A DNA stretch of 64,000 nucleotides from Paraphaeosphaeria minitans (GCA_015832175.1 WJXW01000019.1:1-64000), one strand, 5' to 3'; positions 12,390 to 24,136 are shown, numbered from the stretch's first letter. Notes: generated by a model from the sequence alone, not told the origin. Numbers and translations are program-made.

Positions 12390-13205
12390 ATGCGTATTCT
12401 AATGTTGCATGGTAGGCAAGGCTGGTTCGAATGTACCTCCATCGAGACACCTAACGTACGTCTAGGATATGCCCAGTCAGAGAAGAAATTCGAGATCAAA
12501 ACCCAACCACTGCGCCGCTATATAGAAGAGGCATACGCGTCCGTATGCCCGGGTCCCATCGACCAGGTCGAATATACGTACCTTACGGCGCCCATGAAGC
12601 TCGATCCCTCAGACTTCGTGGGAGTGGACGCAGAGCCCTCCGACTCCTGCGAGACGTGGGGCTGGTGGCTCGATTTGGACGGCTGCCGCGTAGATCTTGA
12701 ACCATCGTTGAGAACACTATCTGCCGCAGTCGAATCTTCCGGGCCCTTTGATGCTGTTGTGGGCTTCTCTCAGGGAGCTGCTTTGGCTGCATTGTTTGCT
12801 TCCGTATGCGAGTCCCAGGCCCGTCCAGAAAGGCGGAAGGCTCTACAAAAACTGGGCCGGCCGACATCGTGGGCAGTCGCCCAAGGACGCTTGAAGTTCG
12901 CCATCTGCATCTCGGGGTTCTCGCTCACAAAAGAGTTTTATGCAGGCTACTACGAGCCACGAATTCAGACGCCGGTGGTGCTAGTTGCTGGGGTACTTGA
13001 TCCCGTTATACCTCTGGGAAGCACTTGCCAGATGGCCGCAGTTTGTGAAGATGCTATGCTTCTCGAACATTACGGCACCCACTATGTTCCCCGGTTTCGG
13101 CCTGTACTGGACAAGATCAAGGACTACATAACGGCTGTCCTCACTGGAAAGGAACCAGAGGACAACCCCGCTCGACAGATGGAAAAGCAATTAAGGTATA
13201 GTTAA
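12390..13205 (+). CDS. FSH1-family serine hydrolase
   Basis: Alpha/beta hydrolase of the FSH1/OvcA family, 253 residues. Two exons, 12390-12411 and 12466-13205. The 54-nt intron (GTAGGC...CTAAC...TCTAG) is a multiple of three, so it is also open. Splicing restores the family start MRILMLHGYAQS. Catalytic triad: Ser in GFSQGAALAA, Asp in LVAGVLDPVIP and His in EHYGTHYVPR. Length and motif spacing are normal for the family, with no lesions. Family members are esterases or thioesterase-like, and some sit in polyketide clusters. No biosynthetic partner adjoins here, so the substrate is unknown. Confidence 0.9.
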   Translation: MRILMLHGRQGWFECTSIETPNVRLGYAQSEKKFEIKTQPLRRYIEEAYASVCPGPIDQVEYTYLTAPMKLDPSDFVGVDAEPSDSCETWGWWLDLDGCRVDLEPSLRTLSAAVESSGPFDAVVGFSQGAALAALFASVCESQARPERRKALQKLGRPTSWAVAQGRLKFAICISGFSLTKEFYAGYYEPRIQTPVVLVAGVLDPVIPLGSTCQMAAVCEDAMLLEHYGTHYVPRFRPVLDKIKDYITAVLTGKEPEDNPARQMEKQLRYS

Positions 13206-14710
13206 AAGTGTAGTTGAACTGCATGCATCGTCACATGTCGTTTAACGAGATGTTGTCTGTCCATGTGTTGGTACATTGTCAAGCTGCATTGACTGCTGCA
13301 GTTAAGCGCGAGCTTGCATGGGAAGCTCGGTTGCCTGCATGGTTGACAGCATCTTTTGGGTGCTTACGGGCCGGTCTACTTACACGGTCGTTTACTTTTG
13401 GTCAATTCCTGTGAAAATGCAGGCGCTGCTTGCCAAGTGTTGATAGGGCGACTATACAATGTGGGGATCCCGCAGCCGCTAAGCACAAGTGGGGCGTCTC
13501 TCGTGTGGCCCGTAGGAGGCACCAGCGAGGGTGAGGGAGTGTTAGGGTATCGGAGTCACGCGTGAACCGTGGCTCTGAGAGCATCGTCGTCTCAATCACC
13601 TTCGTCTGGACCATTTGAACAACAGAGAAATTGGATCTATAGATAGTGGTTACTAGAGGGTAGAGGTGCTGCCGGGCGCCCCTGTACCGTAGCTAGTCCT
13701 AAGGCAGCATTCCATCGTCGTAAGGTCAATGTGCGCTATGTGGCACAAGTCGATTGGCGGCCTGAAGACTCGCTAGCTTAGAAGTGGTATATACCACAAT
13801 TAACTATGATACAGATGAACACCATCAGCGAACAGAGCAAAATTATGACGTGCTGACGTAGGGACTGCTGTTGAGATGACGCGGCAGCTAGTATACCGAG
13901 CGGCATGGCGATTATGGGTTACGAATATGGCCAGAAATCGGCTGCTATCGGCATTGCTGCCTTCGATGACATCCACGGCGCTTCTCCGAGATGGGGTACT
14001 CTACCGGAACACTACATTCCTTCGGATCTCTTCCACTTACGTTCTGCTGATGATGATTTCGAAACAAGCAAGATCACGCCAAAGTGAGCCGAACGCTTTT
14101 AGTGTTGCTGGTTGCCGCCTTATCCCATGTTTTTTTGCGGCTACGCAACCTACAGGTGCGACGTAGTTCTACCAAATATAAAGTCTTGCGGTGGACATCT
14201 TCAGCGGGGACATTCCTGTCCGACGAAGGCGATAGCCTGCGCCTTGATGTCTTTTAACAGGTCGTCCGAGGGTCTTAGCCATGGAGGTTTTCCAAGCGGT
14301 CGTACAGCACCGGAGAGTGAAGTCTGAGAGGAGCAATCGTTCAGTGGCTACACCCTCTCAAGTAAGCCAGGCAAGAAGTCAATGTCATGCTTATCGTTGT
14401 AGGAATCTAAAGCATCTCCGTACATCCGTGGAGCGGCAAAGGTGGTATCTTGCTCGTTCAACAGTGCATGAAGGACGAGTGGGGGTCGAATTCTTACGCT
14501 CGAACTTCATATACAATGCAAATACGCACTACATTCCGCAACTATAGAGATAACATATGAATTTAGCAAGGCAGCAGTAGAGATCCAATCGCCATGAGCA
14601 TAAAACCCTATCGATATACTATGTACTGCCACTTCTGGGCCTTGGTGTGTGACTGTTTACAGCAAGCGCCTGGTTGGACGCATACCACCGTAGAGGTACT
14701 AAACTAACCC
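13206..14710. other. Intergenic, no firm gene
   Basis: Carries the dispersed repeat at 13456-13562. A 60-codon ATG frame at 13905-14087 (GYEYGQKSAAIGIAAF...) could be a gene fragment but has no recognised family. Confidence 0.35.
13456..13562 (+). repeat. Short dispersed repeat, copy 3 of 3 (longest)
   Basis: ACAATGTGGGGATCCCGCAG through GGAGTCACGCG. It aligns with 5345-5448 along its length, with small indels, and with 8643-8708 over its first two thirds. Confidence 0.7.
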
Positions 14711-15516
14711 CTACAGGCCATCCACGAACCATCCCTCGGCCAGCTTCTTCAAGCCCTCAATCGCTCCCTGTGCTGATGACGAGCTAAGCCAAGGATGTCT
14801 GCGAATATTGCGTTCAAACAACGACTCGTTGAACCGCTCCTCCCTAGGAACCCAACGGAGATTGAGTGGAACCTGCACATTCATCCTGACTTGCTCATAT
14901 TCAGCATCCAACAAGTAAGATACCGAAGTTGTCTGCGCAAGCCGCTTGATATATGCAAACTCATTCCGGAGCGCGAACAGATAGGATAAGCCACGGGGAA
15001 CAAAGTTCGGGTCGGCTTGGGGCCAATACGGTATGTGGACTCGCACGGAGACGTCAACATTCTCCTTACAGTAGTCAGGATCGCCATCAGCATAGCCTTG
15101 CCATGATCACTTTCGAACGTCATTGAGGAGCACCTGATCGCCACTTGGCGCAGCGAGGACCAGCGGTGGAAGGGTGGGATGCACCGCTCCATGGCATTCA
15201 CGGAGCGGCTGTCTTCGAGAACAATACGGTTCTGTGAGAGGGCCAGTCCTTTCGTCTCCTTATAAAGCTGCTTGCAGACGTACTTGAGCTGATTGATTTC
15301 GCTTCGATGGGACCGGGAACGTGAAAAGGCGCGGTGGAGGAAAACCCTGCGAAGGGAGGCGAGGATGCGCCGGCGAGACGACCGGTGCGTCGATCTTCTG
15401 CAAAGCTTGGTGGTGCCATCTTTCTCCTGCTCATAGAGAAGTCCGTCCGCGTCATAAAGTACGGTGAGATAAATCTGGTCACGGAGCTCTCGTGGAAGCC
15501 GTAGTAGGGGGGACAT
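14711..15516 (-). pseudogene. 2EXR/F-box-like protein with one frameshift
   Basis: From ATG 15516 the protein starts MSPLLRLPRELRDQIYLTVL, the conserved opening of the large fungal 2EXR/F-box-like family with LPxELRxxIY. It continues with a basic region and a typical middle segment. Near 15085 the sense passes from one frame to another: DYCKENVDVSVRVHIPYW is read one base out of phase with the preceding KAMLMAI. It then runs to a stop at 14711. No splice sites explain the change, so I call a one-base indel, either a disabled gene or a sequence error. The predicted undisrupted length is about 270 residues. Confidence 0.65.
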
Positions 15517-15668
15517 GCTGAGTTTCACTAGGTTATTCTACCTTCACTTATAAAATCGTCCAATTCTCTGTTGACAGTGATCGAATAGCAGTTTTGCCGC
15601 GATTCAAACAGCTGACCGTTGCGCCACTGCTGTCAGGTAAGCGGAGAAGATTGCCCCACCCCGCACGT

Positions 15669-16817
15669 CTACAATAACAATAAGCCGATCCACCCGTTCA
15701 GCATAACCTCTTCCACATGTGCATTCCTACGTGATGTGACGGTGTGACTGGCGCATGCTTCTTCATCTTTGCATCTGTCATCGATGGGCTCACCGTTCGC
15801 TAGCAGAGTAGCGATTCTTTTCCGGTAGATCTTCATTATGTGCACTATCCACGTCGTGACTCCGTCTTCGTCTAGCTCTTTGTTATCCGTCACCCTGATG
15901 CTTATCTGCGGCAGCGTGGCGGACTCTACTCGCATCGAAAAAAGGGTGCCTGAGTTCGCAAACAGCCTACTCCCTAGCTTAGCTGCGATGCCTGAGCCTG
16001 GCTCCATTGCACGGTTATCCCACGACCGTCCGATGAGAAGTGAATGAGGTCGGAAGGGCGCTAACCGAATGTCGGCTTTGATGATCGGATCGCCATCGTT
16101 GATCAGAGAGAGAAATAACGAGCCCTGATGATTTGAGCGCTCATCGTGATGCACCGGAAGCGGGATGGTCGATATAGGCGGTGCCCCGAATACAATACAA
16201 TAAACAGTTTCGAAACCTGTAGCGGTTACGGCCAGTGGAGAGGTTTTGATCGATTTAACGTGCGCATACAAAAGGCTCCCAATGGCAGCTCCTGCCGAGT
16301 GCCCTGTGAACAGCAGGATAGATCCCTTTTCGACCGCACCGAGGGAAAGTGCCAGGGGACTGATCAGTGTCTTGACGGCCTCCAGGAACCCAGTGTGACA
16401 CAGATTCCGTGGCCCGCCCTTAGAATTATCAGCACTTATTCGCACTCGAGCCATCCGTCACTTGGTGAGGTGCATTCCACGAACCAAAACCCCCACTGGC
16501 TCGGATGCGCTGTTCTTTAAGTTCACTATCCAGTCTTTGAGACCTCGTGTGCCAGCAACGGCGACAACAGTGACCCGACTCTGCGAACTAGTACGGTGCT
16601 GGCTGATCTTGATCCGCTCCAGTGCGGCGGAAGGAGTCGCTAAAGAAACGGTAACGCCATTGTATGCTTCGTCCGAACAAGCAGCTGCCAGATGTATCAA
16701 CGGCCAAGCAGCTGGTGATCTGGGTACTGTCTTAGCTAAGCGAATCTGGTACGGGAGGTTACAGACATTTCGTTCTCCGTGGCAGCAATGTGTGCAGGTG
16801 TCGCCCGAATAGAGCAC
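15669..16817 (-). CDS. Lipase (class 3)-like protein
   Basis: Alpha/beta hydrolase resembling class 3 lipases. The upstream exon (about 16817-16458) carries VVAVAGTRGLKDWIVNL, matching the family's oxyanion-region segment. The downstream exon (16454-15669) carries the nucleophile elbow FTGHSAGAAIGSLLYAH, a probable catalytic Asp in INDGDPIIKAD and a His in TTWIVHIMKIY. The exons are joined by a short intron whose sites I could not fix with certainty. The 5' end, which is Cys-rich (GDTCTHCCHGE), may extend upstream. A closely similar truncated copy lies at 54506-55242. Confidence 0.65.
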
Positions 16818-16975
16818 GCAGGCAGGATACTAGCGAGTTGAGTATGGGGAGGTTGTTGGGAGGTCTGCCTTCCATTCATCCTGGTATGGTAGCTTTCGAC
16901 TTGGTCACGCATGCGAAATAAGGTAGCAAGATCGCATCGCCTCGGCAAAAGTATTGGTACGTGTAATTATTCATG

Positions 16976-19335
16976 TATTAAGGTCAAGCACTTTGGTTTA
17001 AGCTCCACGTCTGCGCGCCTTGGGAAACGTACAATCACCGCTCACACTGACAATCCTTGCAGATTCTCCGCAGACGACCCCTTCGCGCTGTCAACCTCGT
17101 TTCTTCCTCTTCGCCTTCACATTTGCCTCCACCGTCTATTACGCTCCCCTCGTTCCCTTGTGAGCATCACTTCTGAATGCTGGCTTGTTCGGTAGTGTGT
17201 CAGGCAGAAGCCCAACATCGCTGTGGAAGGTGTAGAGACAATCAGGGACCCGTTGAGGCGTGAGCATCACTTTCGCTGAACGTCTTCAGCATTGATGTGA
17301 TGGGGCGTACCTCAAAGTCGTTCCCGTAAAGTTTCAGAATTGCGCTAGTGTACATAGCCTAAGTGTCAGCATTAGCCCAAAATCTGTAAGCACCGGTTCT
17401 GCCATCTTCATACACGCGCGTATCCTCGAATTGGTACCTGATCCCGAGCCTGCTGAAAACGCATGTCCCTTTCTCGCCTAGGCTCTTTATCTAAATCGTC
17501 CCGATATGCGCATTCATTGCATTGTTGGATTAGATTGAAGGGAGTGCAAGAATAGGCGCACATGAAGTCGCTACAATGGCCATCTTTCAATTCATACGTC
17601 TCCCGGTCTTCTTTCTCTGACGCATAGTAGTCCAAAGGGTATTGCATAAAAGGTACTGGAGACGCTATTGGCGATATTAGTGATGCAAAGACTTGTAGAA
17701 CGCAAAGGAAATAACCGAGCTGTTCCGAATATCATACTTCTTCACATCTCCATTGTTCTCCAAGCGATGATGGATCCGACCAAAGAGTATTCTTGGAAAT
17801 CAAATGGCGTAGAGTTCTAGCATCTTGCCCGTGAGCTCCACTATTCATACTGTCTTGTATTCGAGTCCTCTCAAGGCTGTTTCCTCATGGGACAGAATCT
17901 TGGACCATGTTTCTTTGATGTGGTTGAGATAACTGAGATACTCGTATCCTTTTCGATTAACCGATGGGCAGTGATTATTGATCAGAATTACCTGGTTACA
18001 TTTCAACGCGAACATATTGTGGATGGTGCTCAATTGTATGCCCGCAGCAAGTCCTGAATTTGTAGCTGGCAATCGAAGGAACCTTAAAAAGGATGGTTCG
18101 TGTAAGAGTCACCTCATGTTCTTGTGCATTACATGCCCACCAGGGATTGATCTCATAATGGCTATCCATCGATTGCTATGATGTAAATTTGCCAACTGCT
18201 GGTATTTCTGCATATTTTGGTAGCACTCACTGTCACTGAGGCTTTTTTGGCACCTATAGTCATCAACAAGAGTTGTCCTCAGGACGAAGGTAAAGCCTTT
18301 TTAGATTAGTGATGTTCAGTGTCGATCGCAGGCAATGCGTACCTTGCAAGAATATATCCACGATCCAGCGGCGATTCTGACACGTCTCGCTGCTTCAACT
18401 TGATCGCGACCGCCCAAGCACCTGAGCCGATATTCTCGAGGAAACTCGAGGTCAACATGACCCGATTCTCGCTTCGCCAGTAGCATCTTTTCCGAGAACC
18501 GCGACCGTCGGATTGCAGCATCAAGAGTCGCTTGGTAGCTGGTATATGATTTCTTGGATTCTCTCAGTTACAACTACCACCCCCCCAAGGAGGTGCTGCA
18601 ATCTTGGCACGTTTCCAGAGTCCTGTTCACCTGCTAAATCCAGCACTTCGAGTTTTACGCTTGCAGAGCCTTTGTACTTGGCTCGTCATTTCGCTTCTAT
18701 CGTTCTATTCCACTCCCGCTGCTTAGCCATCGTGGAGAAACGCACTTGAGTGTCCCCAAACGGGTAGTTAACAAACGCGTACCTAGAGCTTTCTCAACCG
18801 TGTGGTGAAAACCCTAGATGAGCGAGCAAGGGAAGGGTCCCACTTGGTGTTGAGTATGCGGCACGTCTCGCAAAAAGCCGAAACAAACGCAAACAGAGGC
18901 CAATGAAGGAGAAAGATGAGCAAAGGCAGAGATCGATGTAAGCCTACGCACAGCACGCTACTACGCATCTGACGCAGCACTCTAGTCAGGATGAGAAAGT
19001 TAAAACAGAATATGGGCCAAACACAAAGCCACCTGGGTGTCTCCAGCGACCTCGGGATCTCCACATTGGGTGTCATCAGCTACCGCTTTTGCTCACAGAC
19101 CACGTTCAATCGATGCCCAATGAGAGGACGAGCTAAACGGAGGTAGGAACAAACATAAGCGCACTCGCAGCGCGCTGATGTAGCACCATTGTGGAAGAAA
19201 AAGCCAAGGAATTGAAATCAACCATGTGGTCAGGAACCGTGCACTCTCCCACTCGGGTGGCAATAGGTGATTCACTCAAGACCTTGATTCATTACCCAGC
19301 CGCCTCGCTGATGAGTTTTCCACTTCCTACTGATC
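16976..19335. other. Intergenic or unrecognised split gene
   Basis: Three minus-strand open frames (18524-18306, 18072-17845, 17647-17408) with reasonable composition might be exons of one gene; the last has a Cys-containing segment (HCSDFMCAYSC...CNEC). I could not join them convincingly or name a family. The rest shows nothing. Confidence 0.3.
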
Positions 19336-20535
19336 ATGTCGCGAAATAACGGACTTCTATCGTTGCCACCAGAGCTCTTGTTGTTGATCGTAGAGACTGG
19401 TTGTCTTCAGCACCGCGATCTTCTCGTTTTATGCCTCATCCGTTCTTTCCATGACGCTGCTATGAGAATCCTATATCGAGAGTTTCCCAGATTTGGAAAC
19501 CTTCGCAGCTTTCTCTCAACAATCCTGAAGACCCCGCGGCTCGCCTCTCATGTACGGGTTGTGGACATACCTTATCGATGCAGCATATGGACGGAGGACC
19601 TGCCTTTCTATTGGAACTCGATTACGCGCATGAACTGTTCCGATGAGGTTAAGTCCTACTGGATTCGATCGCTCCAACTGGGTGATAACGAAGCCTTTAT
19701 GGCTTTTGTGCTTGCGCACCTCCCGAAACTACGGCAATTATCTATCAACTCGCCCTTTGATCCACAGTTCTATCAGTATCAAGAGTGCAACCTAGAGCTC
19801 TTCACCATTTTCAGAGTTTTCTCGGACCTCCAGGTAGTTTCCCTCCAGGGTCTTCCCTACCACGCCCGGACGCTAGCACTCTTTCTTGGAGTTCCATCAC
19901 TCCAAAAGATACATCTGAGCGGTACCACAGAGCGCTACCCAGTGGAGCATGTATCCAAGCACGAATACTCTAATGTCGAAGAGATCGTCTTCGAGAGTAT
20001 CCGAATGTCCTTCTCCAGCTTGATCAAGATCATTCTATCGCCTAAACGCTTAAGACGTTTCACTTTTTACACCCCTGTCGACGACCGTATCGTTACAAGG
20101 CTTTCTGAACTCTTCCGAGCTCTCGAAACCTTCACGGACACTCTCGAAGAGCTAAATCTTCGATATTTCCAAAGAGTATGGAATCGTCCCAGGACGTCTT
20201 GTTCCTTGTCCAACTTCAAACGTCTCCGAAGTTTCACCTGCGATGCAGCAGTCTTCCTCGACTACTTTCCCTCTACACTTGTATCGGTCTTCCTCCCTAG
20301 GAGCATTGAGAGGCTTCACATCCACGATATCGCGGCAGATTTTATGGAAAAGTTCAATGGAGATACGTCCGTGCGCGCAGATCTCGCGAGTCAAACTGAT
20401 GGTATGCCTTTATTCCCACAGCTTCACGAAGTAAGGCTGGTGTATAGTGTAGCCGCGCGTAAAGCAGACATTTTGCGCTCATACAGCTGCACTGAGCGTA
20501 ATATTCAGTTTTCACTCGAAAGGTTCGACACCTAG
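19336..20535 (+). CDS. F-box-like protein with leucine-rich C-terminus
   Basis: 399 residues, single exon from ATG 19336. The N-terminus, LLSLPPELLLLIVETGCLQHRDLLVLCLIRSFHDAA (quoted in part), has the LPPELL...I and LxxLCLxxR pattern of fungal F-box domains. The remainder is rich in Leu with repeated L..L.L segments (LPKLRQLSI, LQVVSLQGL, TLEELNLRYF) as in the LRR-like halves of such proteins. F-box proteins recruit substrates to SCF ubiquitin ligases, but the substrate cannot be inferred. No lesions. Confidence 0.72.
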   Translation: MSRNNGLLSLPPELLLLIVETGCLQHRDLLVLCLIRSFHDAAMRILYREFPRFGNLRSFLSTILKTPRLASHVRVVDIPYRCSIWTEDLPFYWNSITRMNCSDEVKSYWIRSLQLGDNEAFMAFVLAHLPKLRQLSINSPFDPQFYQYQECNLELFTIFRVFSDLQVVSLQGLPYHARTLALFLGVPSLQKIHLSGTTERYPVEHVSKHEYSNVEEIVFESIRMSFSSLIKIILSPKRLRRFTFYTPVDDRIVTRLSELFRALETFTDTLEELNLRYFQRVWNRPRTSCSLSNFKRLRSFTCDAAVFLDYFPSTLVSVFLPRSIERLHIHDIAADFMEKFNGDTSVRADLASQTDGMPLFPQLHEVRLVYSVAARKADILRSYSCTERNIQFSLERFDT

Positions 20536-21959
20536 AATCATCTCTTCACATTGTTATCTGCAGGCTACGCAGCAAGTCAGCTGGTATCATGGCCATCGAC
20601 TATGAGATTATGGAACATGGAATTTGACGACACGGTTATTCTCTCGTACCCGTCAAGCTTGTCAGCTAACTGGCTTTCATCTTCCATCTCGTTCGATATT
20701 ACCTCTGTATGCTTATTTTGCCAGTGGAAATTGACTGGCGCTACGCTGAGCGACTCTGGTACATGCTGAACTTCCTTGAGCAAGTAGTCACTCACCTCAT
20801 GTTGTTTACTCAGAGATTGAAGTTGCTTTCTAAGCTTATTGTTGTTCCAAGGTTGTTTCTCGATCATCTGTGCAATACGAGCGTGCGAATCCTAGCTGCT
20901 TGAATTCATTCCGTACTATTAGCTGCGTTGAGCTTTTGCTCACTAGTTCCGTGAGCGTTTACGGAAGTTCCTTAAGACCAGGCCACAACATTTTTCCGCT
21001 TCGGCAGGAACATAATTGGAACGAGGTAAATGGATATACTTGTATGCGCCGTGCATGACTTTAATAGGCATCTGAAATGTGACCGTCGCGCAGAGCTATT
21101 CTGGGTCTGAGCTCGCGTTATCCAGGTTTTGCTATAGACCTATAGATAGGACTCGAACTAGGTGCCGCATGCAAGACCCATCGCCCTAACATACCTCGGT
21201 AGAATAGACCCAGACATCTTCCACTTGGACCAGAACAGAAACACCAGTAGCGCCTTTCTTCTTGAACCTGATTCAATAGGTTGCTAGTCTTACATAAATG
21301 CCTTGCGATGGCCTTTGCCTGCCGTTGAATAGAGCAATATGAATTTCTACCTAGAAGTGATGAGCGAAATCATGAAGTTCGCGACTAGCTGCACAGTGGA
21401 ACAGACGTAATTTTTTACATGATATACTCCAGGAGGACGAAAGATCTTTTTTGGAAGTGCTTAGACGCGGCCAAAATCTAGGTTTTGTCAAGGACGTTCT
21501 CAAATTTGAGTTGGCTGCCGATAACCTTGTACTACTAGTTGTCGCGCCCCAATGCTACCGACGCTCTACATTACATAAGAAAGGATAATACTCGTCAGTA
21601 TGTTCTGAAGAAGTCTGAACCGTTCAAAAAAGACATATTTGAGGCGCTACTTGAGAAATCAGCAGCCAGCTGACCCAACAAACATTTTCAAGTCCCGGAG
21701 GAGGCCTGAATACTGGTAGCGCCAGATACTCTATCAATGTTGAAAGATATAGCTAAGATTTGTGGCAACAAACGGCGCAGGGACCGGAGGTAGCATAATT
21801 ACACCAGATCAGCGTGAAACCTAGCCTCCACCGTACTTTTCATTTGTTCTGCTCACAATTGGATGTCTGAGGAATACTCAGATCAAGTACATACTCTCGT
21901 AGACGACCTAGTGTCTACAGACTAGCTACGTTGGAGGCGGCCGCAGTGTAGAGATAACA
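20536..21959. other. Intergenic, no recognised gene
   Basis: AT-rich with short open frames only. I see no domain, no tRNA that folds and no repeat shared with the rest of the window. Confidence 0.4.
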
Positions 21960-22146
21960 AGCAGATACTTTTCATCATGAAATAGAATGTCAACGGCAGA
22001 TTTGGGTTGATACATAGATGCATGTAGAAAGTTTAACGAATACCGACAGTTGTTTTCAGACATGAGCTGTCTGCCCACAAGTTGCGCAAACACTTAGCCG
22101 GTACCACTGTTTATGTGCTCCACGTTTTCCACACCATTATACGAGT

Positions 22147-22634
22147 TCAAGACTCTGCGCTTGCTTGAGTCTCTTCCAGGTATTCTGCAATCAAGTCCAT
22201 TGTGGTGCAGGCTTGACGATGAAAAGTGGTTTGGACAAAATCTGCTGCGGTGCGGAGATTCTCCAATTTGTTACGGATCTCTTCCAATTTCTTCTTCCGT
22301 TCAGCATCTTCTTTCAGATCTACCAAAGGCAAACTTAAGTCTTCCTTTGAAGTTGTTTTCCTGCGGTTGGTTTCCCCGCCCATCTTTCGCTCGGGCTTTG
22401 TTGAACTGCTTCCAACGCCTTTGACCACCGGCTCCGAAGGTTTGCTGTCGCCGATTTTAGACCCACTCTTGCGACCTCTACGTGACGCTCTTTCCGAGTT
22501 TTGGCCTCATGCTGTTAGTTTAGAACATTCAAAGGTGGCGAGTACAGACTTTTCGGGAGGCCACTAACTATTCCCAAGCTTTCCAGCTGCACGGCCTGGT
22601 AGGATCTTTCTTTTGTAGTATTCGTTCCAGCCAT
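22147..22634 (-). CDS. Hypothetical coiled-coil protein, copy A
   Basis: 147 residues from two exons, 22550-22634 and 22147-22505. The 44-nt intron (GTCTGT...CTAAACTAACAGCATGAG) gives an exact 444-nt coding length. The same structure works in the paralogue at 56048-56520, which supports the model. The N-terminus is MAGTNTTK; the middle is basic and Ser-rich; the C-terminal third is a charged heptad-like stretch (KEDAERKKKLEEIRNKLENL) predicted as coiled coil. No signal peptide. It is not a family I recognise and is probably lineage-specific. It is transcribed divergently from the adjacent AA11 LPMO. Confidence 0.6.
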
Positions 22635-23005
22635 GGTCCCCAAGATGGCATCAGGTTCTTTAGATATTCTAGGAGTACCCTGCTATATAAGATGTAGGCT
22701 GTTCGCAGGCCGCTCCACTTCACTCCTTGACCACAGTGTAGTAATGCATCGCATTCGGTCATCACGCAAGGATACGAACAAGCGGGGCAGATGTCATTGC
22801 ATTCTTTACTTTACTCCGAATAATCTGCTTATCGCTTGTAGGCGTAATGCTGGGACGCTGCCACCGGGCCACCGTCACGTTACTGACGGCTTACACCGTT
22901 ATGTACCGTATATCCATCAGCTTGCTGGCCGCATCAAACCATAAGGAATGGCCTATAAATCGAGATGCCCACTCGCAAAGCTGGCTCGTGTGTGGCTTCC
23001 ATACG
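22635..23005. promoter_or_regulatory. Divergent promoter between coiled-coil and AA11 genes, copy A
   Basis: 371 bp between divergent starts. A TATA-like CTATATAAG lies near 22683 (minus-gene side) and CCTATAAATC near 22951, about 55 bp before the LPMO start. The second is conserved in copy B as CATATAAATC. Confidence 0.45.
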
Positions 23006-24136
23006 ATGCTGATCCCAATTGCTTCGCTTGCGTTCGTCTTCACCGTAATCTCAAAATCTGCGGCGCATATGATCCTTGAGCATCCTGTGCCCTACGGTCG
23101 GTCTACCCTGAACAATTCCCCATTGGATGACTCTGGTCTGGACTTCCCCTGCAAACTTCGAGCGGGTGTGTATGACCTGACTCGAATGAACTACTGGACG
23201 GCTGGCGAATCGCAGACCATTAGCTTCATAGGGTCCGCGGTCCATGGTGGAGGGTCCTGCCAATTTTCCGTGACGAACGATCTACAGCCCACGAAAGCTA
23301 GCCAGTGGAAGGTAGTGCACAGTATTATTGGCGGATGTCCAGCGAGCGCGGACGGCAACCTCGCTGGAGATCCGACAGGCCACGGAGCGGCCACATTTGA
23401 GGTCACGCTACCAGAGGAGCTACCAAGTGGTAGTTATACGTTTGCTTGGACCTGGTTCAATAGGGAAGGAGATCGTGAGATGTATATGAACTGTGCTCCC
23501 GTCTCAGTCGGTGGCGGTGGGAACGACACCACATTCTTGGAGAAGCTGCCCGACATGTTCGTCGCCAATCTGCCGCGTAGCGCTTGTTCTACGGTAGAAG
23601 GTTTTGATTATGCATTCCCAGACCCAGGGGACTCAGTAACGACCGGCATGCTGGCAAGGGTCGCCACATCGCTCGACGGGCCTGCGTGTGCTTCTGTAAC
23701 CGCGCTAGGCGGTGGCTCCGGAACGAGGCAGCCGTCTGAGGATACTTCACGTAGGCTGCAACACCAAAATGGTGAAGCAGTGACCCTGAACCGGATATCA
23801 CAAGTTTCTGCGCACTCAATACAGTCTACATCCACAATGAACGTAGAAGGCGTCGTGCGCATGGGAACGTCCACGGTCGAGCCTCAGATGCATATCGCAC
23901 AACTCGCACCCACATCGGCACATAAGGCCGAGGTGCTAACCTCGACTCCACCAGTAGCACCAGTGGCCTCTCTTGCTGCTTGCATGAGGTGCCTTTCCGA
24001 AGACGACATTCTTTGCATAGATGAGCATCGTTTTGGGATCTGCAACCACGGCTGCGCGCTCCCTCAGCCACTGGCCGCTGGGACTGTGTGCTTAGACGGA
24101 CGGATTCAGAAACGTTCGGCACTTCTGTCACCATAA
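23006..24136 (+). CDS. AA11 lytic polysaccharide monooxygenase, copy A (altered ends)
   Basis: Secreted copper enzyme of family AA11, whose studied members cleave chitin oxidatively. Predicted signal peptide of 20 residues ends SAA, leaving His1 as mature N-terminus (HMILEHPVPYG). Copper ligands at the expected places: His1, His in SAVHGGGSC (mature 60) and the axial Tyr in REMYMNCAP. A Ser/Thr-rich linker leads to a C-terminal Cys-rich module (CIDEHRFGIC...AGTVCLDG) like the X278 type found on AA11s. Compared with copy B, the upstream ATG is GTG, so the start moves to 23006. A two-base deletion near 24108 replaces the last residues with QKRSALLSP. The catalytic domain is undamaged, with about 15 changes from copy B in the first 150 mature residues. 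Confidence 0.85.
   Translation: MLIPIASLAFVFTVISKSAAHMILEHPVPYGRSTLNNSPLDDSGLDFPCKLRAGVYDLTRMNYWTAGESQTISFIGSAVHGGGSCQFSVTNDLQPTKASQWKVVHSIIGGCPASADGNLAGDPTGHGAATFEVTLPEELPSGSYTFAWTWFNREGDREMYMNCAPVSVGGGGNDTTFLEKLPDMFVANLPRSACSTVEGFDYAFPDPGDSVTTGMLARVATSLDGPACASVTALGGGSGTRQPSEDTSRRLQHQNGEAVTLNRISQVSAHSIQSTSTMNVEGVVRMGTSTVEPQMHIAQLAPTSAHKAEVLTSTPPVAPVASLAACMRCLSEDDILCIDEHRFGICNHGCALPQPLAAGTVCLDGRIQKRSALLSP

Noticed and set aside
21121..21206. Minus-strand tRNA-like stretch with TTCGAGTCC
   Set aside because: The bases around the TTCGAGT loop do not pair into a T-stem and no acceptor stem closes, so it is not a tRNA.
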